A stretch of DNA of 57,650 bases from the NCBI GenBank assembly GCA_017553545.1, contig JAFZKT010000063.1, positions 1 to 57,650 of the forward strand, given 5' to 3'. This document shows positions 17,458 through 26,664 of the stretch, piece by piece; the stretch's first letter is position 1; every line of letters starts with the position of its first letter. The DNA comes from Bacteroidales bacterium (GTDB taxonomy: Bacteria > Bacteroidota > Bacteroidia > Bacteroidales > UBA932). The notes beneath the pieces are model-generated. The model saw only the letters and a program-made list of their open reading frames with translations. It had not been told where the DNA came from and did no database searches. The position numbers and the translations under genes are program-made.

Positions 17458-17937
17458 ATGAGGTTCTGCCACCACCTGGTTTTTCTTCTCCTTGTTATAC
17501 TACTTGGGGGGTGTTTCCCAACTGAATATAAGAATCCTGTATTCCAGCTTGCATCTACTGCGGAAGTCATTCCGGCAAACGAGACAAAGTTAACCATTCC
17601 CTTTCGATGGGACGTTCAGGTCAAGACATCACGGCCACAGGTTTGGCGCGTATTCAGGTGTATGATGAGCATTGATGCGTCCTCACGTATTCTTGAATCC
17701 GACGAATATGATTGGTATTGGGATTATCGAGAAGGGTGGTCTCATGGAGATGCGCTTTTATATGTTACCATTCCGGAAAACTCGAGCGGAGAATCAAGAG
17801 ACATATCCGTTTATATATCCATAGACAATGTTTATCGTTCGAAAATAGGTAAGGACGAATGGGATGAGGAAGACCTCCCCTATCAATGGGGCGAATGGCA
17901 GGAGATTTGGAGAGGCATACAATCAGGTCGCGAATAG
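17458..17937 (+). CDS. Small lipoprotein of unknown function
   Basis: Predicted lipoprotein of 159 residues: signal peptide with lipobox LGGC and Cys19. I chose the ATG at 17458 because it begins the signal peptide; upstream codons in this frame overlap the FSM gene. The mature part is rich in aromatic and charged residues, ends in a WGEWQEIWRG-type segment, and may be a beta-sandwich (early block ANETKLTIPFRWDVQ). I do not recognise the family. It lies 23 bp after the FSM gene and 3 bp before the repeat protein, so the three are probably cotranscribed. Confidence 0.7.
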   Translation: MRFCHHLVFLLLVILLGGCFPTEYKNPVFQLASTAEVIPANETKLTIPFRWDVQVKTSRPQVWRVFRCMMSIDASSRILESDEYDWYWDYREGWSHGDALLYVTIPENSSGESRDISVYISIDNVYRSKIGKDEWDEEDLPYQWGEWQEIWRGIQSGRE

Positions 17938-17940
17938 TTT

Positions 17941-18420
17941 ATGAAACGCTTTCTTCTCTCCCTTATGCTCTTTTTCCCGCTGCTTCTGCATGCGGTGGAG
18001 CCTGTAAAGGTGTACAGGGGGACATCCTCTTATAACTCGGACGTCATCTGTACCGTTCGTGACGGCAAGGTATTCAAGGGAACATCCAGTTATAGTTCCG
18101 ACGTGATTTGTACCGTACGGGACAGCCGGATATACCGGGGAACAAGTTCCTATACAAGCGATGTCCTATACACCATCCGGGACAACAGAGTTTACGACGG
18201 AACATCCAGCTATAGTTCCGATGTCATATTCACTGTCCGCGACGGAAAAACTTACGTGGGCACGTCCAATTACACATCCGATATCCTGACCACCCTCCGT
18301 GGCGGCAGGATGTTCAAGGGCACCAGTTCCTATTCAAGCGACATCATCGCCCACTTCTCCGGGAATCTGACCCTCGCGGAGTACATCGCCGTGCTTCATA
18401 CCTTAATGTATGTATACTAG
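17941..18420 (+). CDS. Exported protein of six 20-residue repeats
   Basis: Protein of 159 residues: signal peptide (1-18), then six tandem 20-residue units from Val24, each close to VYxGTSSYxSDVIxTVRDGK, and a short hydrophobic tail. The unit length and alternating pattern suggest one beta-hairpin or blade per repeat. It recalls sequences annotated as small beta-flower or propeller-like repeats in Bacteroidota, but I cannot assign a family. The start is 3 bp after the upstream stop. No cysteine pattern or catalytic residues stand out, so a structural or binding role is more likely than catalysis. Confidence 0.75.
   Translation: MKRFLLSLMLFFPLLLHAVEPVKVYRGTSSYNSDVICTVRDGKVFKGTSSYSSDVICTVRDSRIYRGTSSYTSDVLYTIRDNRVYDGTSSYSSDVIFTVRDGKTYVGTSNYTSDILTTLRGGRMFKGTSSYSSDIIAHFSGNLTLAEYIAVLHTLMYVY
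18010..18366 (+). repeat. 60-bp coding tandem repeat, six units
   Basis: Unit boundaries fall at 18010, 18070, 18130, 18190, 18250 and 18310. Units share protein sequence more than DNA sequence, with many synonymous differences, so the array is old rather than freshly expanded. Confidence 0.9.
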
Positions 18421-18465
18421 CCCCATGGAATGCCCTTTCCACGGAAGTGTTTCGTTCCTTTTTTG

Positions 18466-18473
18466 TATCTTTG
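18466..18473 (+). promoter_or_regulatory. -7 promoter element upstream of 18504
   Basis: TATCTTTG, a perfect match to TAnnTTTG, 30 bp before the ATG. A purine-rich GGAAAGGA lies just ahead of the start. Confidence 0.65.
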
Positions 18474-18503
18474 CGAAGAGATGACGATTAACGGAAAGGA
18501 ATC

Positions 18504-19508
18504 ATGAAAACGCTGAAATGGATTATCGCCACTGTAACCGTTCTACTGGTTGCCGTTTCATGCGAGGCGCTCAAGAACAAGAAAAAGCAGGTTATTCTTT
18601 TTGATGTTTACCACCATGTGACAAACATCGCCCAAAAGTATTCCGTTTCAAAGGAAGGCCATGCTACCGTCGGCAACAAGAGTGGAGACGCAGACTTTTC
18701 TTTTACCCCGTCATCCATCCGGGTCAATTACTCGGTCGGCCGGCAAAGCGCCAGTGAAACCGGAGAAATCAGCGAACTGAAGATAGTGAATGATTGCGGG
18801 TTGGCCGATGAATCCGGCTTTTACCCCATCTCCCTTCAGGGCCGATGGCAACCGGAGGGATCCGGCGGCGGTAATCTGGTTATCTCCGTGGGCAATAAAA
18901 CGCTCCACTTCCACATCTTTGGCGATGGCGATTGGCAGTATGACGTCATCTATTCGCTTCCGTCAAACGGCAATCTGGTCGAGCAACTCGTAGAGGCCAA
19001 GAAAAAGCTCAACGGGATTGACAAAAAGAATGAAGATATTCCGGCAGAGGATTTTCGGGGCTTCCCGGATGAAAAACCCAAAATCAAAGAAGAGGAGCCT
19101 GCCCACGCCAAGAAAGGAGCCATTCTTCGCGATGACATAGTACCGCCGAAACAGCCCAGCCTGGAAAGCGTGTCCTTCCCCGCCCCTTCAACTTTCATCT
19201 CGAGCGGGGATAATTTCAAGGTAAAAGGCGCAAAAAACACCTATTTCGCCTATGTGCCGGAAGAGCACTGGGGCGTACTGATCATGCAATATGACAACAA
19301 CTCCTGGGCACGCCGATATGTGTATTGTACGGGATGGGACAGTGGACGCAAGACGCTGCGTTTTGCCACGTACGATCAAAAAAGCGGGAAGTACATCGGG
19401 ATTCTTGAAGGGACTTTCAAGACGGTTGACGGCAAGTATCATTACACGGCAGAATTCATCAATTATAAGGGGGCGCATTCCGCGACCTTCTACATGGTAG
19501 AGGATTAG
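18504..19508 (+). CDS. Lipoprotein of unknown function
   Basis: Predicted lipoprotein of 334 residues with a signal peptide ending at Cys20. Residues about 30-170 form a beta-rich domain, and 185-230 a charged linker with many Lys, Glu and Pro. The C-terminal 110 residues look like a compact beta domain (FAYVPEEHWGVLIMQYDNN, RKTLRFATYDQKSGKY). No family recognised. It has its own -7 box and lies 6 bp before the GH89 gene, so both may be made together. Confidence 0.75.
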   Translation: MKTLKWIIATVTVLLVAVSCEALKNKKKQVILFDVYHHVTNIAQKYSVSKEGHATVGNKSGDADFSFTPSSIRVNYSVGRQSASETGEISELKIVNDCGLADESGFYPISLQGRWQPEGSGGGNLVISVGNKTLHFHIFGDGDWQYDVIYSLPSNGNLVEQLVEAKKKLNGIDKKNEDIPAEDFRGFPDEKPKIKEEEPAHAKKGAILRDDIVPPKQPSLESVSFPAPSTFISSGDNFKVKGAKNTYFAYVPEEHWGVLIMQYDNNSWARRYVYCTGWDSGRKTLRFATYDQKSGKYIGILEGTFKTVDGKYHYTAEFINYKGAHSATFYMVED

Positions 19509-19514
19509 ACACAT

Positions 19515-21662
19515 ATGAAGGCATTGAAATCAATCGCCATTCTGGCGTTTTCATTAGTGATTATTTCCTGTAAAACCGCCGACGAACGGGCGGCCGAAGC
19601 ATTGGCGCGCCGTATAATGGGACCGCAGGCGGAAGGTGTCGCCTTCGAGCAAATACAAAGCAACGAAGACGCCTACGAAATCCTCCAGAAAGGCGACAAA
19701 GTCCTCATCCGGGGCAACAACGCCAACTCCATGGCGGTGGGACTGAACCGCTATCTGCAGGAGTTTTGCCTCACCGAGGTAAGCTGGTACCACCACAACC
19801 CCGTTGAGCTCCCGGAAAGACTGCCGGAGGTTAAAGAACCCGTGAAAGCATCGGCCGAAATCTCAAAACGTTTCTTCCTCAATTACTGCACCTTCGGCTA
19901 TACGATGCCCTGGTGGAAATGGGAGCAGTGGGAGCGCTTCATCGACTGGATGGCCCTGAACGGGGTGAATATGCCCCTCGCGATTACGGGACAGGAGGCC
20001 GTCTGGCAGAAAGTCTGGCGGAAATACGGCCTTACGGATGAGCAGATCCGCTCATTCTTCACCGGCCCCGCCCATCTGCCGTGGCAGCGGATGAACAACA
20101 TCGACCGCTGGCAGGGACCGCTGCCGCAGGACTGGATAGACGGGCAGGCGGAACTCCAAAAACGCATTCTCAAACGCGAACGGGAACTGAACATGACGCC
20201 CGTCCTGCCGGCCTTCAACGGCCACGTACCCCCCGAACTGGCGGGATTGAGTCCGAAGCCCATTGACACAACCAGAGTGAACAGCTGGTGCCGTTTCGCC
20301 AACGAATACCGCTGCACCTTCCTCAACCCCACGGATCCCATCTTCGCCAGTATCCAGAAGGATTTCCTGGAGGAACAGTCACGGATGTACGGCACGGACC
20401 ATATCTATGGCATAGACCTTTTCAACGAGGTCTATCCTCCGTCCTGGGAGCCGGACTATCTGGCCAGCGTGTCCTCCGGAGTATATAAGTCCCTGACGGC
20501 GGTGGACCCGGATGCCGTCTGGCTCCAGATGGGCTGGATTTTCATCAACAAGCCCAAACAATGGACGCCGGAACGCGCCAGGGCTTATCTCCAGGCCGTG
20601 CCGCAGGGCCGGATGATCCTGCTGGACTATGAAGCGGACTATGCCGAAATCTGGCGCAGGACGGAGCATTTCTACGGACAGCCGTTCATCTGGTGCTATC
20701 TGGGCAACTTCGGCGGCATGACGGCCATCGAAGGCGACTATCACCTAAATGACAGATTGATCGCCGGAACCAAGGCCGAGGGCGGGCCGGAGTTCGTGGG
20801 CATAGGCGCCACGCTGGAAGGCTTCGGCGTGAACCAGCCCGTTTATGAAGCGATGCTCTCCCAGGCCTGGGACACCGGCATTTCGCTGGAGGAGTACATT
20901 GACAACATCGCGGACCGTCGTCTGGGCCGCCGGGATTCCACCTATCGGGCCTGGTGGCACTATATGGCCGACAATGTCTGCACCACCCATACCAGCAACG
21001 GCGCCTCCAGCGTCATCACCGCCCATCCCAGTTTTGAAGGCTACTGGAACGGGACCACCGAATACAAGCGCGGATACGATCCGGCCAATCTGGAAGAAGC
21101 CTTGAGAATGCTGGAAACGGTGGACGGATCTTCCGACTGCTTCCGCTTCGACCTGGCCAACGTCCGCCGCGAGGTGATTGACAACCGGGCGCTGGTGGCG
21201 CGGGATAAGTTCACATCGGCCTATTATGCCGGAGACCGCAAGGGGATGGTGGCGGCCAAGGAGGAATTCCTGGCGCTCTGCGATTCACTGGTGGCCGTCA
21301 CAAGTACGCGCCGCGAATTCTCGCTGGACCAATGGATCAATGACGCCCGCAGTTGGGGCCGCACGGACGAGGAGAAGGATTATTTCGAGCGAAACGCCCG
21401 CACCATCATTACTGTTTGGGGCGATTCAGACTTCCTGACGGACTACGCCAACCGGGACTTCGACGGCCTTGTCGAAACCTTCTACAAAGTGCGCTGGGAG
21501 CGGTTCTTCGACGCCGTGCTGGACGCCTTCGACGCCGGCGAGCCTTTTGTCAACATGCGTTACCGCAAACGCCGAACGCCGGAGATGCTGAATTGTGCAC
21601 GGAGTTTGCAGTTCGACGACGACATCTGGGATTTCGAACTCCACTGGGCAAAGATTAAATAA
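19515..21662 (+). CDS. Alpha-N-acetylglucosaminidase, GH89
   Basis: Lipoprotein enzyme of 715 residues that releases terminal alpha-linked GlcNAc, as found on mucin O-glycans and in heparan sulfate. Lipobox ending at Cys19. NAGLU family blocks are clear: a small N-terminal domain, then FGYTMPWWKWEQWERFIDW, MPLAITGQEAVWQKVW, LFNEVYPPSW and WCYLGNFGGMTAIEGD. The likely catalytic pair is Glu305 (FNE) and Glu435 (ATLEGFG); the spacing of 130 equals that of human NAGLU Glu316/Glu446. The C-terminal helical domain is complete. It follows a lipoprotein gene by 6 bp and precedes the CapA-like gene by 6 bp. Confidence 0.95.
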   Translation: MKALKSIAILAFSLVIISCKTADERAAEALARRIMGPQAEGVAFEQIQSNEDAYEILQKGDKVLIRGNNANSMAVGLNRYLQEFCLTEVSWYHHNPVELPERLPEVKEPVKASAEISKRFFLNYCTFGYTMPWWKWEQWERFIDWMALNGVNMPLAITGQEAVWQKVWRKYGLTDEQIRSFFTGPAHLPWQRMNNIDRWQGPLPQDWIDGQAELQKRILKRERELNMTPVLPAFNGHVPPELAGLSPKPIDTTRVNSWCRFANEYRCTFLNPTDPIFASIQKDFLEEQSRMYGTDHIYGIDLFNEVYPPSWEPDYLASVSSGVYKSLTAVDPDAVWLQMGWIFINKPKQWTPERARAYLQAVPQGRMILLDYEADYAEIWRRTEHFYGQPFIWCYLGNFGGMTAIEGDYHLNDRLIAGTKAEGGPEFVGIGATLEGFGVNQPVYEAMLSQAWDTGISLEEYIDNIADRRLGRRDSTYRAWWHYMADNVCTTHTSNGASSVITAHPSFEGYWNGTTEYKRGYDPANLEEALRMLETVDGSSDCFRFDLANVRREVIDNRALVARDKFTSAYYAGDRKGMVAAKEEFLALCDSLVAVTSTRREFSLDQWINDARSWGRTDEEKDYFERNARTIITVWGDSDFLTDYANRDFDGLVETFYKVRWERFFDAVLDAFDAGEPFVNMRYRKRRTPEMLNCARSLQFDDDIWDFELHWAKIK

Positions 21663-21668
21663 AGAGAT

Positions 21669-22706
21669 ATGAAGAAAAGAATTCTCCTCGCAGCCACGGC
21701 GCTGTTTACCGTCTGTTTCGCCTCCCGGGCGCAGCAGGACTCTCTCATAACGGTAGCCATGTGCGGCGACATCATGATGGGGACCACCTATCCCACCGTC
21801 CGCCTGCCCCAGAACGGCGGCGCCCATATTTTTGACGACGTCAAACAGCTGTTTCTGGACGCGGACCTGTCCGTAGGCAACCTGGAAGGGGTGATCTGCG
21901 AAGGCGGCACCTGCACCAAGAACACCGGAAAGGCCAACAATTACGCTTTCCGCATGCCCGTCAGTTATACGGCCCTGCTGAAGGATGCCGGTTTCGACTG
22001 CGTGAACCTGGCCAACAACCACACCAACGACTTCGGCGCCGCAGGACGGAAAAGCACCTGCGAGAACCTGGATCAGCAGGGAATCCGCTACACCGGGCTG
22101 GCCGACTGTGAAAGCGTTGTCATCGAAAAGAACGGCATCAAGTTCGGAGTGTGCTCCTTCGGCACCAACTCCCATACGCTTAAACACACGGATACGAACC
22201 TGGTAAAAAGGATTATCGGCGAGCTTAGGCCCCAATGCGACATTCTGGTGGTCAATTTCCACGGCGGGGCGGAGGGCACCCAGCATTCCCATCTTCCGGA
22301 AGGGACGGAAACCTATCTGGGCGAAAACCGCGGCTCGCTGCGCAGCTTTGCCCACCTGTGTGTGGACCTGGGCGCAGATCTGGTCTTCGGCCACGGCCCG
22401 CACGTCACCCGTGCCATCGAATGCTACAACGGCCATCTGATTGCCTACAGCCTGGGGAATTTCTGCACCACCTACGGCATCAACGTCTCCGGCTTAACCG
22501 GTTACGCCCCCGTGCTGGTGGCACGCCTCTCCCCCGACGGTCGCCTGGTGGACGGCCGCATCCACTCCTTCATCCAGCGGCCCGGCACCGGCCCCAAGCT
22601 GGACAGCTCCAACAAAGTAGCCCGCCACATGAGAGATCTCTCCATTTCCGATTTTCACGGGAATAACGGCCTGGTTATTGACGATGACGGCTCCTTCAAG
22701 CAGTAA
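21669..22706 (+). CDS. CapA/PgsA-type metallophosphatase-fold protein
   Basis: Exported protein of 345 residues with a signal peptide ending near SRAQ. The CapA (PGA_cap) domain spans almost the whole chain: AMCGDIMMGTTYP, VGNLEGVIC, FDCVNLANNHTNDFG, VVNFHGGAE and FGHGPHVTRAIE, which supply the Asp, Asn and His residues of a calcineurin-like metal site. Founding members take part in poly-gamma-glutamate capsule synthesis, but in Bacteroidales these proteins often stand without capB/capC, as here, so the substrate is unknown. It lies 6 bp after GH89 and 3 bp before the DUF2207 gene. Confidence 0.88.
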   Translation: MKKRILLAATALFTVCFASRAQQDSLITVAMCGDIMMGTTYPTVRLPQNGGAHIFDDVKQLFLDADLSVGNLEGVICEGGTCTKNTGKANNYAFRMPVSYTALLKDAGFDCVNLANNHTNDFGAAGRKSTCENLDQQGIRYTGLADCESVVIEKNGIKFGVCSFGTNSHTLKHTDTNLVKRIIGELRPQCDILVVNFHGGAEGTQHSHLPEGTETYLGENRGSLRSFAHLCVDLGADLVFGHGPHVTRAIECYNGHLIAYSLGNFCTTYGINVSGLTGYAPVLVARLSPDGRLVDGRIHSFIQRPGTGPKLDSSNKVARHMRDLSISDFHGNNGLVIDDDGSFKQ

Positions 22707-22709
22707 GCA

Positions 22710-24488
22710 ATGAAAAAACTGATCTTTCTCTCCCTGGCCACCCTCCTTTGCCTGGTGGCACCGGCCCAGGAAATCCGGGACATCGAAACTACAGTCCGGC
22801 TTTTCAGAAACGGCAACGCCCTCGTGGTCCAGAAATGGGACATCCGGGTGACCCAGGGCACGGAATGGTACATTCCCATCGACAATCCCGGGAAAAGCCG
22901 TATCGGTGAATTCAGCGTCTTCGAAGACGGAGAGGAATTCGATAATGACGGAGACCGGTGGAAATCCGATCGCTCCATGAGAGCGAAGTCCCATCGCTGC
23001 GGCATCATTCGCAAGCCTGGCGGGAATCTGGAACTCTGCTGGGGACTGGGCTCCCACGGAGACCATGTCTTCACCATCATGTACGTCATCGAGAACCTGG
23101 TCCAGGACTACGGCGAGGTGGACGGCTTCCACTGGCACTTCCTCAACGACGAGTGGTCGGTGAAGCCTCAGCACGCCTCCATCACCTTCCTGAACGAAAC
23201 GGACGCCGAGAAGTGGGTCCGCGACGATACAGACGGCGGCAACGTGCGTTTCTGGGGCTTCGGGATGGCAGGAAAATCCTCCATCGAAGACGGGGTTATC
23301 ACTTTCGAATCCACCGAGCCTTTTGGGTACGCCTCGTTCTTCTCCGCACTGATGTGCTTTGACAAAGGGCTCTTCCTTCCGTCCGTCCGGGCCGATGGCA
23401 CCATGGCGGAGCTGAAGAAAGAGGCCTTCAGGGGAAGTGACTACGATGTCGAGGAAAGCGACGACTACGATGTCGAGACGGAGGATGGTACAATCATCGT
23501 TAAAGCAAAGGATGGAGAACGCGACAAGGAGGAGGATAAGGACTGGATTTACTACCTCATCGCCCTTTTGGCATTGCCCGTTTTACTCGTAGCTTATCTC
23601 ATTTATAAAGGCGTCAGCATTTTATACTGGAAACTCAGCGGACACCGCTACGACAAATCCATCTTCGGCAAGACCAAGATTGAAGGATGGTGGCGGGACC
23701 TTCCGGTGGAAGGGAATCCCACGGCCCTTTACAGCCTGCTTTTCAAGGGAGACAAGCTGGCTACCAATCCCCAAAAACGTTTCCCCAACCTGGCCGGGGC
23801 CTATTTCTTGAAATGGATTCTGGACGGACTGCTTGTTGTAGAAAAAGACCCGAAGAAGTCCAAGCGGGTCAACTTGCGGTTTGTCAAGGGGGAAGAAGAG
23901 ATCTCTTTCGACGACGCTATGGAGCGCCAGGTTTACCTTGCCGCCCTGGAGGCGGCCGGAAGCAACCTGCTTCTGGAAGCAAACGAGTTCAAGAAATGGT
24001 CCTACAAGCACTATAATACCGCCGTATCTTGGCCTTGGGAAGCCGTTTACCTTGGTAGGAACACATGGGCTCCCCTCTCCAAGGAAGAGCGTTGCCACGC
24101 CGTGGAGTTCAAACATTTCCTGGAAGATTTCACCCTGATGGACCAGCGTAACGCCCCCGAAGTGGGCCTGTGGAAAAAGTATATGGTCCTTGCCGCCGCA
24201 ATGGGCATCGCCGACCAGGTGGCGAAAAATTTCGAGAAACTGTATCCGAATGTGATGGAAGAATATTCCCGTAACGCGAACATGCTGGACATGAGCACCA
24301 CCTACATGATCCTGCGCGAAGTGCGCGTTTCTTCCACCGCCATGATGAAGTCGGCCGCAGAAAGGAACTACGCGCAAAAGGCGGCGGCATCGGCCCAGGC
24401 CAGACGTTCCTTCGGCGGCGGCGGTTCCATCTCCATCGGAGGCGGCTTCGGCGGTTTCGGCGGCGGTCACGGAGGCGGAGCGCGATGA
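22710..24488 (+). CDS. DUF2207 membrane protein
   Basis: Protein of 592 residues: signal peptide (1-19), an N-terminal DUF2207 beta domain (ETTVRLFRNGNALVVQKWDI onward, to about 230), an acidic linker, a transmembrane segment near 272-292 (YYLIALLALPVLLVAYLIY), a cytoplasmic region, and a glycine-rich tail (GGGFGGFGGGHGGG). The order signal-DUF2207-TM-Gly tail is typical of the family. Function unknown in any bacterium as far as I know. The stop overlaps the next start (ATGA), so the HD and WG proteins are translationally coupled to it. Confidence 0.88.
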   Translation: MKKLIFLSLATLLCLVAPAQEIRDIETTVRLFRNGNALVVQKWDIRVTQGTEWYIPIDNPGKSRIGEFSVFEDGEEFDNDGDRWKSDRSMRAKSHRCGIIRKPGGNLELCWGLGSHGDHVFTIMYVIENLVQDYGEVDGFHWHFLNDEWSVKPQHASITFLNETDAEKWVRDDTDGGNVRFWGFGMAGKSSIEDGVITFESTEPFGYASFFSALMCFDKGLFLPSVRADGTMAELKKEAFRGSDYDVEESDDYDVETEDGTIIVKAKDGERDKEEDKDWIYYLIALLALPVLLVAYLIYKGVSILYWKLSGHRYDKSIFGKTKIEGWWRDLPVEGNPTALYSLLFKGDKLATNPQKRFPNLAGAYFLKWILDGLLVVEKDPKKSKRVNLRFVKGEEEISFDDAMERQVYLAALEAAGSNLLLEANEFKKWSYKHYNTAVSWPWEAVYLGRNTWAPLSKEERCHAVEFKHFLEDFTLMDQRNAPEVGLWKKYMVLAAAMGIADQVAKNFEKLYPNVMEEYSRNANMLDMSTTYMILREVRVSSTAMMKSAAERNYAQKAAASAQARRSFGGGGSISIGGGFGGFGGGHGGGAR

Positions 24489-25102
24489 CACTGAACGATT
24501 ATATCGAATCGGCCATTATCCCGCAGTACGCCACGTTCGACAAGGCGCACCGGGAGGACCACGTGCGGGCGGTCATCGGCCGTGCGATGGAAATGGCCGA
24601 CAATTACCCGGAAATCGACCGGGATATGCTTCTGACGGCCGCCGCATGCCACGACCTTGGGCTCAGCGTGAACCGGGAGACGCATCATCTGGAGAGCGGC
24701 CGCATCATCCGGGCCGATAAAAACCTCCTGCAATGGTTCACTCCGGAGCAGATAGAAACCATCGCCCAGGCGGCGGAAGACCATCGGGCATCGGCCAAAA
24801 CCCCGCCGCGGAGCCTGTACGGAGCCCTGGTAGCGGAAGCGGACCGCATCATCGTCCCCGAAACCATCATCCGCCGCGCCGTGCAGTTCGGCCTGGCCAA
24901 TCATCCGGAACTGGGCAAGGAAGGCCAGTGGCAGCGGGCGAAGGAGCATCTGCTGGAAAAGTATGCGGAGGGCGGCTACATGCACCTTCTCATCCCCGGC
25001 TCCCCCAACGAAGCTCCGCTGAAGGAACTCCGTGCCATCATCAAAGACGAAAAACGCCTCAGAAGCATCTTCGAGGCAGTATATAATCAGGAAACAATAT
25101 GA
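24485..25102 (+). CDS. HD-domain phosphohydrolase
   Basis: Soluble protein of 205 residues with the HD metal-binding set: His26 (HREDHVRAV), His56-Asp57 (AAACHDLGLSV), the HHLESG block, and Asp in AEADRI. HD proteins of this size usually hydrolyse nucleotides or other phosphoesters; the substrate cannot be predicted. The start overlaps the DUF2207 stop, and its stop overlaps the start of the WG-repeat gene (ATGA), an unusually tight link between a cytoplasmic hydrolase and two exported proteins. Confidence 0.85.
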   Translation: MTLNDYIESAIIPQYATFDKAHREDHVRAVIGRAMEMADNYPEIDRDMLLTAAACHDLGLSVNRETHHLESGRIIRADKNLLQWFTPEQIETIAQAAEDHRASAKTPPRSLYGALVAEADRIIVPETIIRRAVQFGLANHPELGKEGQWQRAKEHLLEKYAEGGYMHLLIPGSPNEAPLKELRAIIKDEKRLRSIFEAVYNQETI

Positions 25103-26664
25103 AACGTTCTCTTGTCTTTTTCTTACTGGCCGCCTTCTGTATTTCGGCCAGCGGGCAGAGCGCCCTGGAACAGGCCCTTGAAATGGCGGGCAATGCTACC
25201 ATCAACATCCCGCCGGCAAGCCCTCCGGCCTGTGTTTACTGCGGGCATCTGGTCCGCGAAGGCGTAGGCCACTATCCCAGCTGCATTTATTATCCCCGGA
25301 GCAGCTCCACCTCGTCGTCTTCCTCCTCCTACGATGAAGACTACTACAACACGGGATCGGCCCAGTATCAGCAGGAACCGGAACATGTCATCTACGTGCC
25401 GCCCACACCCATCCGGGACACGCCCGAAGGACAGGCCATGCTGGCGGTGGCCGAGGAACTGGGTTACGCCATGGGCTCCATGCTGGCAGAAGGGCTCAGG
25501 GATCTGATCAGCTGGGGCTGGGACAAAATCTACGACTCCACGCACAAGGAGTACCACGGTCTGGGCCATGGCAAACAGAATGGCCCCTACGCCGTGGTGG
25601 AAAAGAAGGGGAAATACGGCGTCTGGGACAATAACCGGCATCGCTGGCATGCCAAACCGGCCTTCTCCTCCATCACCGTAACCTGCCTGGACGCCGCTCC
25701 GGCACAGGATGCCAAAAGCGGGAAGTGGGGCATTTACAATATCCGGGAAAAGAAAGAAGTGGTCCCCTTCCAGTTTGACGAATGCAAGTATTTTCCCCAG
25801 GGCGGGGCAAAGGATCCCGTCGCCCTGGGCTACAGGGACTCCGGCGGAAACATGCACTGGAAACTGGGCTCCTGGTCCAGTGTGGACCAATACGGCCTTG
25901 TCAAGGGGACCGGAGCCACCTACGGACAATCCTGGTTTGACTTCTGGGACGGAGAGTATTCCTCCGTGGAACTCACCCATACCGGCCGCGGGGATCTGGC
26001 CCTGCTGGTGAAAGATTACAAGACCGGGAAAAGCGCCGTCCGTACCGCCGGAGGAGGTAATTTCTTCTGGGGAACGGAAAATGGAGACGGGAAGTATGAA
26101 GAAATCCAGCTTACCGGCATGTGCGCCAATACGGTAAGGGACGGGAAAGTGGTGTACTACAACGACTTCTACATTGTCTCCAACAATGGGAAGAAGGGTT
26201 ATGCTTATGCCGTTTCCGCGCCGGACCACAAACGGGCCATCGCCTCCTACCAGATACTTCCCTGCGACTACGACGAGGTAACCGTGATCCGTTCCCTGGT
26301 TCCGGAAGGGCTGAAACTGAGTCCCGTCTTCAACGACCTGGACGGGCTCAATTATCTGCTGGTACGCAAGAACGGCCGGTACGGCCTGGGCGACACGTAC
26401 GACGATTCCGTCAAGAATCCCTGCTATCTGTCCTGCATCCTTTCAAGCTGCAGGGACGAAAACAACAACCGCCGCCACTTCTTCGTGGTCCAGCGGGAAG
26501 ACGGCGTCTATGAGGCGCTCTCCACCTCCGGCGGCACCATGTTCTACAAAGACGGGAACAACACCGTGACCGGGAGTTCCTTTGCCGAAACCGTGAAAAA
26601 GGGCGAGGAATACATGAGCCATCCGGAACTCCGCTCCAGGCACGCCAGCGCCTTCGGTATTTAA
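25099..26664 (+). CDS. Exported WG-repeat-like protein with an N-terminal Cys cluster
   Basis: Protein of 521 residues with a signal peptide ending near SASGQ. A small cysteine motif, CVYCGHLVREGVGHYPSC (Cys45, Cys48, His58, Cys62), could bind zinc or form disulfides. A serine-rich spacer follows, then a region with degenerate WG-like repeats: GKYGVWDNNRHRW, GKWGIYNIREKKEVVPFQFD, GKKGYAYAV and GRYGLGDTYDD. WG repeats are seen in surface or binding proteins; function unknown. The gene is convergent with dsbD, and the two stop codons share the tetranucleotide TTAA. Confidence 0.78.
   Translation: MKRSLVFFLLAAFCISASGQSALEQALEMAGNATINIPPASPPACVYCGHLVREGVGHYPSCIYYPRSSSTSSSSSSYDEDYYNTGSAQYQQEPEHVIYVPPTPIRDTPEGQAMLAVAEELGYAMGSMLAEGLRDLISWGWDKIYDSTHKEYHGLGHGKQNGPYAVVEKKGKYGVWDNNRHRWHAKPAFSSITVTCLDAAPAQDAKSGKWGIYNIREKKEVVPFQFDECKYFPQGGAKDPVALGYRDSGGNMHWKLGSWSSVDQYGLVKGTGATYGQSWFDFWDGEYSSVELTHTGRGDLALLVKDYKTGKSAVRTAGGGNFFWGTENGDGKYEEIQLTGMCANTVRDGKVVYYNDFYIVSNNGKKGYAYAVSAPDHKRAIASYQILPCDYDEVTVIRSLVPEGLKLSPVFNDLDGLNYLLVRKNGRYGLGDTYDDSVKNPCYLSCILSSCRDENNNRRHFFVVQREDGVYEALSTSGGTMFYKDGNNTVTGSSFAETVKKGEEYMSHPELRSRHASAFGI

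Noticed and set aside
18010-18366. CRISPR array, because of regular 60-bp spacing.
   Set aside because: The units are fully coding, differ at synonymous sites, have no spacer/repeat split, and no cas gene is near.
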